Shown here piece after piece: positions 49,614 through 61,449 of a stretch of DNA of 64,000 nucleotides. The stretch lies in NCBI GenBank assembly GCA_015178975.1, contig WHVD01000041.1, positions 248,001 to 312,000 on the forward strand, written 5' to 3'. The DNA is from Hysterangium stoloniferum (Eukaryota > Basidiomycota > Agaricomycetes > Hysterangiales > Hysterangiaceae). How positions within the stretch are numbered: position 1 is the first letter of the stretch; each line of letters begins with the position of its first letter. The notes under the pieces were generated by a model. The model worked only from the letters and a program-made list of their open reading frames with translations, had not been told where the DNA came from and did no database searches. The translations under genes were made by a program, and so were the position numbers.

Positions 49614-52061
49614 ATGCGGAATCTTGCTCTAGGGAAACGTCGAATTCCTCCACCCATCGGACATTTGGTCATTGGTGGAAACATGGCAACTGCAAAAGAT
49701 ATTCCCGACAAGCCCGATCCCATTCTCCTTACTCTGTTCGCGAACAGATTTATGAGTGTTGCAGAAGCAATGGGACGATCCCTTCAGCAAACATCTATCT
49801 CCACGAATATTAAGGAACGCTTGGATTATTCGTGTGCCCTTTTCGCCCCTGATGGTGACCTTGTTGCCAATGCACCTTTCATACCCATTCATCTCGGAAG
49901 TATGAGCTTGTGAGCCTGAGATGTCACTATGACCATATAGGGGTTGATTTTCTTTTTTCACCTTCTGATAGCGCAGTGAAATTCCAAATGAAGCTTCATG
50001 GAAGCAACCTCAAAGATGGCGATGTCCTTATGACGAACTCTCCCCGCGCTGGTGGCTCGTGAGTTGAGAAGTTTTGCGATCTGGTGCTTGTGATAGCTAA
50101 CCAGATGACCCTTGAAATTTTTGGAGACATCTGCCTGATATCACGCTGATAACGCCAGTTTTTTCGCGTTCCGGGTCCCCCAGTGAGAAATCTGAGATCA
50201 TTTTCTTTACTGCATCGAGGGGACATCATGCTGACGTCGGCGGTATTCTTCCGGGATCGATGCCACCAACATCTGTCAATATTTTTGAGGAAGGTGCGGA
50301 GATTGTATCTTTCAAGATTGTCAGCGAGGGTAAATTTGACCGGGACGGCCTGTGGGATCTTATGGTGGAACGACCGGCGAAATTTGAGGGGTGCAGCGGC
50401 TGTAGAAATTTCAAAGACGTCGAAAGCGATTTAAAAGCGGTAAAAATTTATTGGCGTCTTTTTTTGCATGTGGTGACCATAATCCGTGACGCTGCTTATT
50501 CTAGCAAATTGCGGCTAACCACAAGGGTATACAACTTCTTCACGCACGTATGTGGTTATTGCATCATCTGACAATAAATCAGGGGTTGACTAACGACTGA
50601 TTAGTCGTAAATGAATATACTCTCCCAACCGTGCATCAGTACATGCATCATATACGGGCAAATGCCGAGCACTGCGTTCGACAACTCTTGCGCGACGTCG
50701 CCAAGCGCGCTGGTTCAAACGTATTAGAAGCCGTCGATTATTTGGACGATGGGTCACCGGTCCGTAAAATCACCGGATTATTTTGTTACAAATTTGAGAT
50801 GATTTACGATTAACCTTTCTCTTGGCTATTCACATTATTACAGATTCACCTACGCGTCGAAATAAATCAAGAACAGGGCTCAGCCGTGTTGGATTTCGCA
50901 GGAACTGGTCCCGAAGTTCGCGGTAATCTGAACGCGCCAATCTCTGTAGTTCACTCCGCCGTTATTTACTGCATGAGGGCTATGCTTGATACTGACATTC
51001 CCTTGAATGCTGGTTGTTTGGTTCCTGTCGAGAGTGGGTCATAGGTTAACGTGTCTTGATGGCTGACGAATAGTATTTTTCTTTGCAACAAACAGTCAAG
51101 ATACCACCGAATTCTTTCCTTTTACCATCTCACACCGCAGCTGTCTGTGGTGGAAATGTCCTGACATCTCAACGTATAGTCGATGTTGTGTTGAAAGCCT
51201 TCAATGTGTGTGCCGCTAGCCAAGGCTGCACCAAGTACGGGTCTATCTACGGCCGTCTCTTAAACTCACCTGAACTTACACTCTTACAGTAACCTTACCT
51301 TTGGTGCGGGGGGAAAGGACAAGCACGGTGTTGTGAAAGCTGGATGGGGCTACTATGAGGTACATATACTGCTATTTTTAATGGTGCCATGACATTCCAT
51401 TCATCGCCCAATTCAAGACTATCGCAGGCGGTTCTGGGGCAGGCCCCAATTGGCACGGAACTTCAGGTGTTCACACACACATTACCAACACCCGGATCGG
51501 TGATGTCGAGATTCTCGAGCGCCGATACCCCGTGATTGTGCACGAGTTTGCTCTTCGCTCAGGCAGTGCTGGGAGTGGCAAATGGCGAGGCGGTGAGGGG
51601 GTGAGAAGAGTGTTCGAATTCACAGAGAAGCTGCAAGTAAGCATACTATCTGAGGTACGTCTTCTAATGAGGAGCTTGGCCCTGCCTGACTTTCCCTTGA
51701 TTAGAGGAGGACCAGACAGCCTTATGGTGCCAATGATGGAGGTCCCGGCGCCTTGGGTCGTAACACGTGGATCAAAGAGTGTCGCGAAGAAGACGGTGAC
51801 TTGCCAGAATCTATTGACGATGATCCCTTGGAAATTTCAAACGGCAAGCCTTCTCATAATCGCATTATTAATATCGGGGGGAAGGCTACCGTTATGATGG
51901 GTAAGGGGGATAGATTGGTCATTGAAACTCCAGGCGGAGGAGGGTGGGGCGCGATGGACGGGAAGGAGGCGGAAGCACGATCCGAGGGAAAAAGAGACCC
52001 CGCACCGAAGGCGAGCCCCAAGGATCGCGAGGCCATTCATTCCCGTCAGGCAGGATATTGA
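49614..52061 (+). CDS. Hydantoinase B / 5-oxopr­olinase C-terminal half, stand-alone
   Basis: Ten exons: 49614-49909, 49972-50058, 50127-50439, 50505-50547, 50605-50759, 50844-51033, 51096-51234, 51290-51359, 51418-51654 and 51705-52061. They give 628 aa (605 if the in-frame ATG at 49683 is used). The protein follows the HyuB half of 5-oxoprolinase from end to end: [163 protein letters not shown] and ETPGGGGWG. 5-Oxoprolinase uses ATP to open 5-oxoproline to glutamate and normally needs the HyuA ATPase half in the same chain. No HyuA half is present here. The frame is fully open, so this is not an obvious pseudogene. Partner and substrate are unknown. Confidence 0.9.
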
Positions 52062-53540
52062 GGCGGTGTAGGCAGACAGGTACCTATCGATGGTTGTACA
52101 ATTAAGAGGTGAGAGGTGACAGCATACATAAGGTTCTAATTATGAGTTGTTTTATTATTATAGTCAATGATTTGCTGGAATGGTCTCGAGGGTCGATGTA
52201 AGAACACGTTTCGGATGGCGTGATGCATGCGCTATACTTTGTAGGTCGTAGATTCTGTTGGGCCTCTAGTGCTAAATATGACATATTGATGATGTTCGAT
52301 ATCGGGGTTACTGCTACGGCGTCTGAAAGGCCGGCTCCATAATTACCTTTCTAAATGACTTTCTACAAGTTACCCTGCACCTGCAGCTCTTTTTGTGATA
52401 TTTCCTTACGGATCAATTATAAAACCCCAAATGGCCTCCTATATTCGACCAATATTTCTCTTCTTTTCTGGGTCATCGGCTACTGAGTAACTTGTAGACT
52501 CGAAGAGCTGATTGTTTCACCGTTCTCCCACGGCTAGAGACTCGGAACAGCAAGGATGCTGCCGCATTATCGGAGCATGATTTTTTAAACTCATTTCTCC
52601 CAACAAATCATCTCTTGCCGTTTATCCAAGCGTTATACAGTGTTTCCCCTGCCTTTTGTTCCGGATCATTTGGACTTTCAAAGTCCATGCGTGCCACAGA
52701 TTTGGGCTACTGGCTGACCAAGCTGCCAACCAGGTCAATAACGGCCTGGTTTGTAGTGGTGTCATCTTGGGATGGCTATGATTAACCCTCACTTGATGCT
52801 AGTGCATGAGGACTAGACCGCATAGCATATGGTTAGTCTGAGGGGTCCCTGTCGCAAGCAAGGGGGGGCCACAGAAGGCTCGATGGGGTCTAAGGTCTCT
52901 CATATGCGATACCGCGGAGTGTGTACATCTCTAACGACGTTGGCCTCCAAGTCGCCCCTCCCTAAGCCCACAGCGTGGTGGTGGAAACGAGCCGTTGCTA
53001 TGCAACTACCGTGAGTATATTATTTGTTGGTTATACAAATTTTTAAATACACCATGTATTGACAAAGGAAATCACGGCCGTTGTGGTGAAGAAAGTCTTT
53101 AGATGATACGGTGGAGTAATGAAAAATGTGCCGGCGTGGACACCCGATTGATTATTTTCACGAAGGCTTATAGGCTGATGGTATGCACGATGCGTTCAAG
53201 GATTACTTGGATGTTGGATGGGGAGCTGTCGTCGACGAGTCTGAGCTTGGATCCCCCAAGGTCATTCCAGAGCTTGGGACCGCCTCCATATTTATATCCG
53301 TGGAACATTGGCGTACCGCGATACGACGGCATAGGATCGGTGGCAGTCTTTGGGCTTATGCATGCAGCTGAGTAATTCCCGCCGATTGCTCAGTATGGCG
53401 ACTTCTCGGTTGGCAGTAATTGCTTTTTTGCCACGGCCATTCATTGATGGCTTACTGATATAGAAGCAATTTCCTCCGGATATGGCATTCTGGAGCGTGA
53501 ATTCTAATGACGCCGTTCCTTTTTGAAGAAAGGTCGATCC
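52062..53540. other. Intergenic, possible decayed exons at the right
   Basis: No supported gene. Frames around 53103-53375 (IPELGTASIFISVEHW) could belong to the methyltransferase relic that follows, but borders cannot be fixed. Confidence 0.35.
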
Positions 53541-53945
53541 TCTGACATTATTTCTGCTCGATCGGTATCCAGGTCCAGGCGTGTATCTGATGCTGGGATC
53601 GCGTATATATCCCCTTCATCTGATCAACTTGAACGGATACTATGGAAAACCAACTAAGCGTTTGCAGTGTGCTCAGGCTGTCAAACTTCTCAAACCGGGT
53701 GGTTGGCTTGTATCGAAGAATATTGATTTCAGCTTGTTCGATTATTGCGAGTTGGGTCTGGGTCTGGGTCCCACCGATGAAGGCGTGGGCTGGTTTATTC
53801 AACAATACCATGATTAATCAAGCTTTGACTCCATAGTGTTGAAAGATGCTAGCATCAACAGATTACACGACGCAGCACGAAGAACCTTTGCTCATCATGT
53901 TCATACCCGTGAGCTCACTGATCTCCGCACAGAAAATTTGGGATA
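53541..53945 (+). pseudogene. SAM-dependent methyltransferase-like relic
   Basis: The frame reads AVKLLKPGGWLVSKNIDFSL near 53670-53730, the post-motif strand typical of class I methyltransferases (LKPGG-hydrophobic-acidic). It continues EGVGWFIQQYHD to a stop at 53817, and similarity seems to go on (SINRLHDAARRTFAHHVH). The SAM-binding GxGxG motif is not found upstream, so I read it as a decayed copy. The family call rests on one motif. Confidence 0.4.
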
Positions 53946-54498
53946 ACATTTATTCTGTAAAGCTATTTTTGCCTGTGTATATTTATTGTTGAAATATCAA
54001 CCTTTGCGGTTTTTGCCACCTGGATTTCCTGGTTCGAGTCAAAGCCTCCTTAGATTTTTATAGTAAAACCAATGATGTTATTTATTATACAATGGAATAT
54101 TTTGTGTCCTAATTACTGGACAAACAATATACCATGATCAAGAGTCAATGACACAGCGCTGAGGCTGACACTCATCTCAAGGAAATTTTAGACGTTCTAA
54201 AGAATTCTTGTATCTATTTATAGTTCGTGTCCGGATCTATAAATACGGAACAATGCCCAGAGAATTCTTTAGGATACACAAAATATTCCGTGCATTTTTG
54301 GAAAAGTTACGCGTGCTCGAGAAAATGTTTTTATTTCCCATGGATTTTAGAAGACATTCCAAGATTGAGAATTTCAGCCTCAGCGCGATTCAATTTTCCT
54401 TTCATAGCCACGAGTGACGTTGTCACACCTCCCCTTCCCTCACGCTTCGATCTCTCTCTGACTTTGGAAGTGTCGTTAGACCGCTTTTTACTATTGAC

Positions 54499-55588
54499 AT
54501 GGCTTTACCGAAGGTATATTTAACTCACGCCGTTATAAATATGTAAAAGTGCACTTATCGTACTGCTGTCAGAGAATTATTAAGGTCAGGGAATTTGCTT
54601 AAAGTGCTGAGATCAACTGCTCACTGCTGAAGATACCTGACTACTTTCATCTTGTTCTTCCTCGAACGTGTCTTTTCTTACGAAACCGCCTAATCGTTGA
54701 CTGTCGACTTATTGGTCTTTTTATATCTGGTTATCCCATGCCTTCATGTCAACATATGTGGCATTACTGTATTTCCACATGTGGTTCGATATGGCAACAT
54801 CATCTGGCAAACTAATATCGCGTGACATGCCAATCCCTAACATTCGAATATTTATGTTTTACCACTAATCTATGTCGCTCATCGTCCCCATTATTACGCG
54901 GTTGCATCGTGACATCGATCTCGCCAACACCTTGGTTTCGTCCCACATATCCCGGATGTGTAGGAAACAGAGCGATTAATGGCCGATCCAGCTCCTGGCA
55001 TCAGTGCTGTACCTCACGATGATAATCTGCGGTACTTTGATGTAGCTATCACAGGACCTGACGGAAGTCCGTTCGAGCGTGAGTCATATTTTGGTCGTCC
55101 GATCAATTGTGATATCGTATGTGTAGGTCTGTACTCATAGACCTATCCGATTTACAGGAGGAGTATTTAAGCTGGAGCTATTCTTACCTGAAGAGTATCC
55201 GATGAGTCCCCCTAAAGTTCGTTTCTTGACAAAGATATACCATCCCAATATCGGTAAGGTTTTTATTATGGAATAGTACTTACTCTATTGATCTAGTCTA
55301 CATGTGTCTGTTATCCAGATAAACTTGGTCGCATTTGTCTGGATATCCTGAAAGGTGAGACGCTTTATGATTCTCACTCCGTAGCCTATTGTTTATATTT
55401 GGTTTCTGTCATCAGACAAATGGTCTCCCGCTTTACAAATCCGCACTGTGTTATTGTCCGTCCAAGCTCTGCTTTCTGCCCCCAATCCAGACGACCCTTT
55501 AGCGACGGATGTAGCGAAGCACTATAAAGAGGATGAGAAGGCGGCTCAGGAAGTCAGCAGACAATGGACCCAGCAATACGCATCTTGA
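54499..55588 (+). CDS. UBC13: Ubiquitin-conjugating enzyme E2, Ubc13 type (148 aa)
   Basis: Exons: 54499-54513 (MALPK), 54573-54584 (RIIK, 12 nt), 54964-55078, 55158-55253, 55319-55354 and 55416-55588. The frame closes at 447 nt. The UBC fold is complete: helix 1 [53 protein letters not shown], the HPN triad (76-78), active-site Cys86 in [20 protein letters not shown], and [20 protein letters not shown]. Ubc13 pairs with Mms2-type variants to build Lys63 ubiquitin chains in DNA-damage tolerance and signalling. Length is normal for the family. The second intron (54585-54963, 379 nt) is far longer than any other in the window. The next gene on the same strand encodes a RING protein. Confidence 0.95.
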
Positions 55589-55859
55589 TGGCGTCGATGG
55601 AGGGGGGGGTGGGGTATTGTGTTACTGGCATGTAGAATGAGACTGACTGTGCAACTTTGTGATACTTTGATTCATTAATAACATTCATGTGTCTTCTCGA
55701 TAATAGTTTCTCATATTTTACACTTTGAATTTCCATGTTGCCGTGGCCACCGTAATTGTGTTTTACTAAGGTCATCATGTCCACCCCGCATAATTGGAAC
55801 CCCGACACATTAGGCCAGCACCAGGCTTGGACTCCTTTCTTGTTTCTTACTATCAGTAT

Positions 55860-58800
55860 ATGGCTGAAGTTCTTGAAGACCTTTCAGCTCGAAACTCACA
55901 ACAGGTTGCTCAACCACGGAAGAGATCTCATCAGGATTCTATCTGCAATATTGACCCCGAGCGTCGAAGCGATGATGGTGGGGATGGAAGCGGCAGTGGT
56001 GCCAACGCTGGTCATAGTGAGAGAGATGGTGACGAAGATAATAGACAAGTAGGAAGTCAGAAGCGTCCAAGAAGTGAGGGTCGTGTTGAAACGGAGGTTT
56101 CTCGTGGCAATTCACCGTGGTCGCTCTCAAGGCCCCATCTTTCCCCTTTGCAAGTCGAACAGAACGCACGACATGTCGACTCGAGTACATCTTCTCCCGA
56201 TACTATGATTCCGCTTGTAGTCAATCAATTGCAAGAAGTCGAAGAAATGGAACATGATCACACTGGCGGGTCGAGTGGTGGGTCCTCTTTCCACACCGCT
56301 CAGGAAGACCTTGCGCGATCAATGGAGTTTGATCAGCAAATGGATATAATTAGGAGATCTCCAGAGCTCCCGGTCAATTTATCTCCTAGAAGCTCACATA
56401 TCCACTCAGGAAACAGATTAGCGGAAGGCGAGACACATTTTGGAATCAGGGTCTCCCCACCTGAATTGTCTGGAGCGTCTGAAGCGGATGTATCTGACGA
56501 AGGTATGTTGTAATAAGCTACACAGGTGTCCGGCGTGCATTGTTAATGAATCTCCATCCTCCAGACCACGAAGAAACCACACCTAATGGTGAAGTAGGAA
56601 ACGAGGCTGCATCGGCGGACGTGCCTAGACATGCGCGTTCGATTGAACGAACCCATGCACATGGGCATGGTCATCCTTCCCCGCCCGAGTTTCTCGAGCG
56701 GCCGTATGCCCCAGATCCGTACAGGTCTCGTTTTAACTCACCATTTCCATCTTCATTTATTGCTAGCGACGTACCAGAACTTATGCCCCGGCCTCGGCTA
56801 CTTCCTTTTGGCCTTCCTCTGCACGCCCCATTTGGAACTCTATCGCATTCTTCCCACTCTCCCCGCTCGCCGCTCTCACCGGGTCCACCGCGCGCGACTG
56901 CTAGTGATGGTACAGACAGACGTTCCGTCGCGCTGGAGCCGTCTCCCTCCGCATCTAGTCTCCGGAATGCGACCAGTCCATCTGAAAGTGGCATTCGCAG
57001 TACTGCGACGCTAACGGATCGTGGTGATCGAGGCGTTGTGTCGAATAGGACGCCGCAACTGCCTGAATTACTTTTTGGTAATGCACCTACCTCTCGTTAT
57101 CGCAATCTACCTACCACAAGTGATTGGTTTCAAGACATGCATGATTTATTTGATCCATTTGAACCATTTTCTTTTGATGATAATCAGGGTGGCCGTCCCA
57201 TCACGCGAGATTCAAGCGGATTCGCGTCTTCATCCACTTCTCCTAACGAAGGGACTTCGAACAGGCGACACTTTGAACGAGTGTTGTCTCGATACCCAGA
57301 TGATATATTGCATAGGCCAGTTGAAAACGAAGGCACGAGAAATTCTCGTTTGGCTTCCAGCGCTTCCCACATACCTCCGCGAGTGGCTGGTAACAGTTCT
57401 CGTACAGAAAGTGAGACTCCCTTACACGATTTTACTGACCTCTCTCGCCAAAGTACCGGCTCCCCCGACCCAGTTACGACGTCCGCTGAGAGGACTAGGC
57501 TAATAAGAGATCACTCTGGCACGAACTGGCCGTCTGGTCTTTTTGACGACAGCGACTCTGACAGAGGTGAATCACAACCTTCGACTCCCGGATATGAAGT
57601 ACATCGTAGTCATGAAACAGAAACCCATCGAAATACGACGATGAGGTCCCCACCTTCCGTCTTCAACGCCAGTCGTGAGGCTCGACGCCGTCAAGGCGCG
57701 ATGGTCAATATCTTCGACTCATTAAGAGATAGGCACCCGCGTTCTTCTACCTCTGAGTCCGAAACTCCGAGACGGTTTCCAGGGTTGATCGACGAAGATT
57801 ATCCAATTGCCACAAGTACCACAAATACATCTTCGGCTTCGTCACACTCTACCTCGATTGGTCGATCTTCTAGTTCTCGATCACTCCTGGACCCGGCTTT
57901 GCGCTTCGGGTCGGGTTATACTAGTGATTCGAGATCGTCTTGGTCCTCAAGTTCTGCGTGGGGCGCAGATCCGCACTATGGAGCACGTCGTCCCACCAGA
58001 TCGAATGGCACACCTTATTGGGGTGTGATGCAGGACGCTCCGGTTGTGCAAGAAAGGCCGATGGCACCAGTTCCGACTGAGAGAACAGACGGTCCGAGAC
58101 CGCTTTCTTCACTGTTTGCTTCATGTGCGTAATCAAACTGATGGAAAACTGAGTATTAAGCTTGTCCTGACAGCCGAACATGCAAGTACATCAACGGGCC
58201 GCACCGGCCGTGAGTAGATTATTCCCATATATTTTCGTTTAATGACCTGCTGAGCTTGAATAGAAACGAGCAGATTGCCCACGACAAATGATCATACATG
58301 GCAACGTCTGTTGCCTGGTCGTCTTCGTTCTGACCCTACTATCCGTTCTCCTTTCCGATTACCTGGTATTGTCTACCATTGATGAACCTGACATGGGTCT
58401 AATGTCTTTCTTCTAACTATCAGAATTCGAAAATCCTTTCAGAAGAACAGCTCCCGGGGTAGACTCACAAACACGCCGACGTGATGTCAACCCGCCTGGT
58501 ATGCTATTGCAGTTCACTTTTGTGTGTATGTTGATATTTATCTTTACGTAGATGTGGTGCTACCCAGACCCCGCGATTTGTCGCCCACACGGACTGAGGA
58601 TGCCAATGTCCACACGGCCTCTCGTTCTCGAGTGGATCATTCGAATAGTTGGTGTCTTTCATTTTTTCATTGGTGTCTACCTCACAACTTGCTTTGATAG
58701 ATCACAACGGTCCGAATGTGGAGGCTGAGAGTCGAATAAGTATGCATAATGCTTCTCAGTCCGCTATGCGTAATCTCTTATTGGATATAGGATGGCGACA

Positions 58801-61173
58801 TTCAGAAGAGGATGATATCCTTACTAGCCGTCACCGTCGTTTGGCATCAATGGACGCTGCAATGGAGAACCGAGCCAGACGTCTTGCATGTATGTATCTT
58901 GACTCTTCTCATTTATGTGCAGAAACAAACCGATGGATTAATTATCAGATAATGACCCCACTCCTCGACCCGTTGGGCCTAGACTTGCATCCGACTCTCG
59001 GCTACATTCCAACGTCCACAACACAAGTCATGATTTTGGTGAATTCCGTGAGTACCTTCCTATGGTCATTACAACGGTATTTCATACTTGATATATGTGA
59101 AGATGCCACCTCACCGAACATATTTCCTTCATTTTCAAGAACTCCTAGCTCGCCATCCGAAAGAGGAGAGACTGATATACTTGCAGACACCTTGCGACCC
59201 TCACCTTCGTCGTCTAACCAGAATGTGCATCCACCGGTGAATGGTAATTCAACAGTTACAGGTCTCTCTACTCTTTGGGGTGAAATGTATGGCGAAACAC
59301 CGAGATTTGACCGAGGCTATACGGCAGGGATGCCTGATCTGCGAGAGGCTGATCCTGAACAAAGGCGATCCTGGCGCCCTTATCGTCCGCCCACTCATAA
59401 TAGTAACAGTAGAAACACCGGAGAGACATTCAGCGAGCTCGTCCGCAGACGAGCGGCACGAGTGGATGCTCAAAGGGCAACGCCAAGGTCACCATCACCA
59501 GATACGGTACTTCAAGCTGCATATCAATTTCCGCGATCCCATGTCGATGAATCAGATGTAGCCCGACGCAGAGAACGACTTCCCGGAATGGAGAGACGCG
59601 GAATGGCTACTAGCGTTTCAACCCCTAATCCGCTGACTTCGACTCTGGGTGAACCTCCTCGGGCTGTTCGTGAAACCCATGGGCAAGATCCTCACAGCTC
59701 TCTCTTCTTGGAACGGTCATTGGGTTACCGACATAATTCTGGGGCAGCTGCAGCTGCAGATTATCTAGCGAGTCTTCAGCGAGTTGATGAGCAACGCTCT
59801 CGTCCATTAGGCGGATTCCGACCAACAACACAACTTCCGCGCAGTAGCGAGACAAATTCCTTCCGCCAAAGTCCAATCATTGGTAGCGTGTCTCATGTGG
59901 AGTCCTCTGACACAAATATTCTGGCCAACACAGCAGAAGACCCCACTAGCAGCGCCTCTCGTGATCGTCAGCAATTGCGCGACATTATCAGCCGACGTAC
60001 TCGAGATGAGGAGGATGCAACTCGCCGAGCCTTCTTGTCGCGATTCGACAGGGGTCGCACTCTGAGCCATAGAGAGGAACAGCCCAATGGCTCAAGCATG
60101 ACCACACAACAGGGACAAATGCGTGAAGCGCCATGGGGTAGAATACGACCATCTGAGGATCACTGGGGCGAAATATTGGAGCCAGGACAGCACGGCGAAA
60201 GCGATTCAACTCAATCTCGCATGCATCGCTTCGGGGAGACGATGCGGCGCAGACGTATGCCGCCTGCTTACAGCTTTGCATCCAGCAGTTCGACTGAGTT
60301 GAACGACCCATCAGCCTCTTCCGCAACGCGTCCCATTCGCCGTTCGCCGTCTCCTGCTTCACTTGCGACTAGGCAGCAGCAACGGCAATTACGATTCGCA
60401 AGAGCTCAGGGGCGATATCGTGAAGTGGGTACAGATTTGTTTACAGAACGAGGCCGCGGAACATTTGCCTCGAGGTTCGATGTGTTTGCTGGTTCACGAG
60501 CAGGCTCTAGGTTTGCGGCGAGATTGGGCGACTATATGGTAAGTCGGTTATAACGCAACATGGCCAGTCAATGATGGTTGAATTTTATAGCGAGATGAAG
60601 ATTTCGACTCGTCATATGAGAGCCTCATCAGGTTAGCTGCAATGGTCGGAGATGCAAAGCCTCGTGGAACATCAGCACACTTGTTGGCAGCGCTGCCGAC
60701 GGGCTTTTACAAGGACTTTGCAGAACCAGAAGGGGAAACTCGATGCCCTATCTGCTTGGATGACGTACGTCCATCTACTCGTCCACTTCATCCTTTTGAA
60801 AGTTTGCTCACATTATCCCAGTATAAGGAGCTCGACCCTATATTAAAAATCAGCGACTGCGATCACTGGTTCCACAAAGACTGTTTGGAGGTAAGAGGCT
60901 CATATGTGACAACATGATGAACGATTTAAAGTATTATTTTGCATTCCGCAGCAATGGTTGCAAAATGCTCGCTCATGTCCACTTTGCAAAACCATAGTTC
61001 GTGGACGCAAACGCGGTCAAAAGTCTCCCCCGGATGATACACCTGGCCCTAGTCGGAGAGATGACGACAGTGACGATGATCCGCCTAATAACGGTCCATT
61101 GGGAAGAGATGGGAGTCCAGGACTTGCTCTCACTCTGGAGGAATTTGGGTCGTATGCTGGAGGTTGGCCATGA
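55860..61173 (+). CDS. Large RING-H2 protein, probable E3 ubiquitin ligase (about 1600 aa)
   Basis: Ten exons: 55860-56502, 56565-58124, 58174-58209, 58264-58365, 58424-58498, 58552-58647, 58701-60538, 60591-60764, 60822-60890 and 60952-61173. They close to 1604 aa. The start is provisional: 55860 gives MAEVLEDLSARNSQQ, while an ATG at 55777 is in another frame. Nearly the whole chain is Ser/Arg/Pro-rich and likely disordered. The end carries a RING-H2 finger split over three exons: CPICLDD (1502-1508), ISDCDHWFHKDCLEQW and CPLCKTIVRG. The finger should recruit an E2; Ubc13 is encoded 272 bp upstream on the same strand. Substrate-binding elements may lie in the disordered part. The segment 59040-59140 is unusually hydrophobic (SVSTFLWSLQRYFILDI) and may hide an extra intron. 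Confidence 0.8.
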
Positions 61174-61449
61174 GGCCGGAGGTGGAGAAGACTATTATTA
61201 GAATAACATTTCCAATATTTGCCAGACATGGGCTTTTTGTACTAGAAACATCTTTGTTATGTCTTGAATAAATGTTTAACTGAACAAAGCGTTCAGTCAA
61301 CCAGTTCGTTGGTATGTTAAAACGCGTTGAGTCACGTGTTAGGGATCCGCACGTGCCTTTTCGCGTGTTCTCCTTCGTCCAACCTGCAGGTGCGTGCGAA
61401 GGGTTTTTCTAGCTTGCCTGTATTTGATGGACGCGTAGAATGATAGGTA

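Noticed and set aside
58648-58700. Intron donor at 58651 (GTGTCT) in the RING gene
   Set aside because: It would create a TGA at the junction; the donor at 58648 (GTTGGT) keeps the frame open into the next exon.
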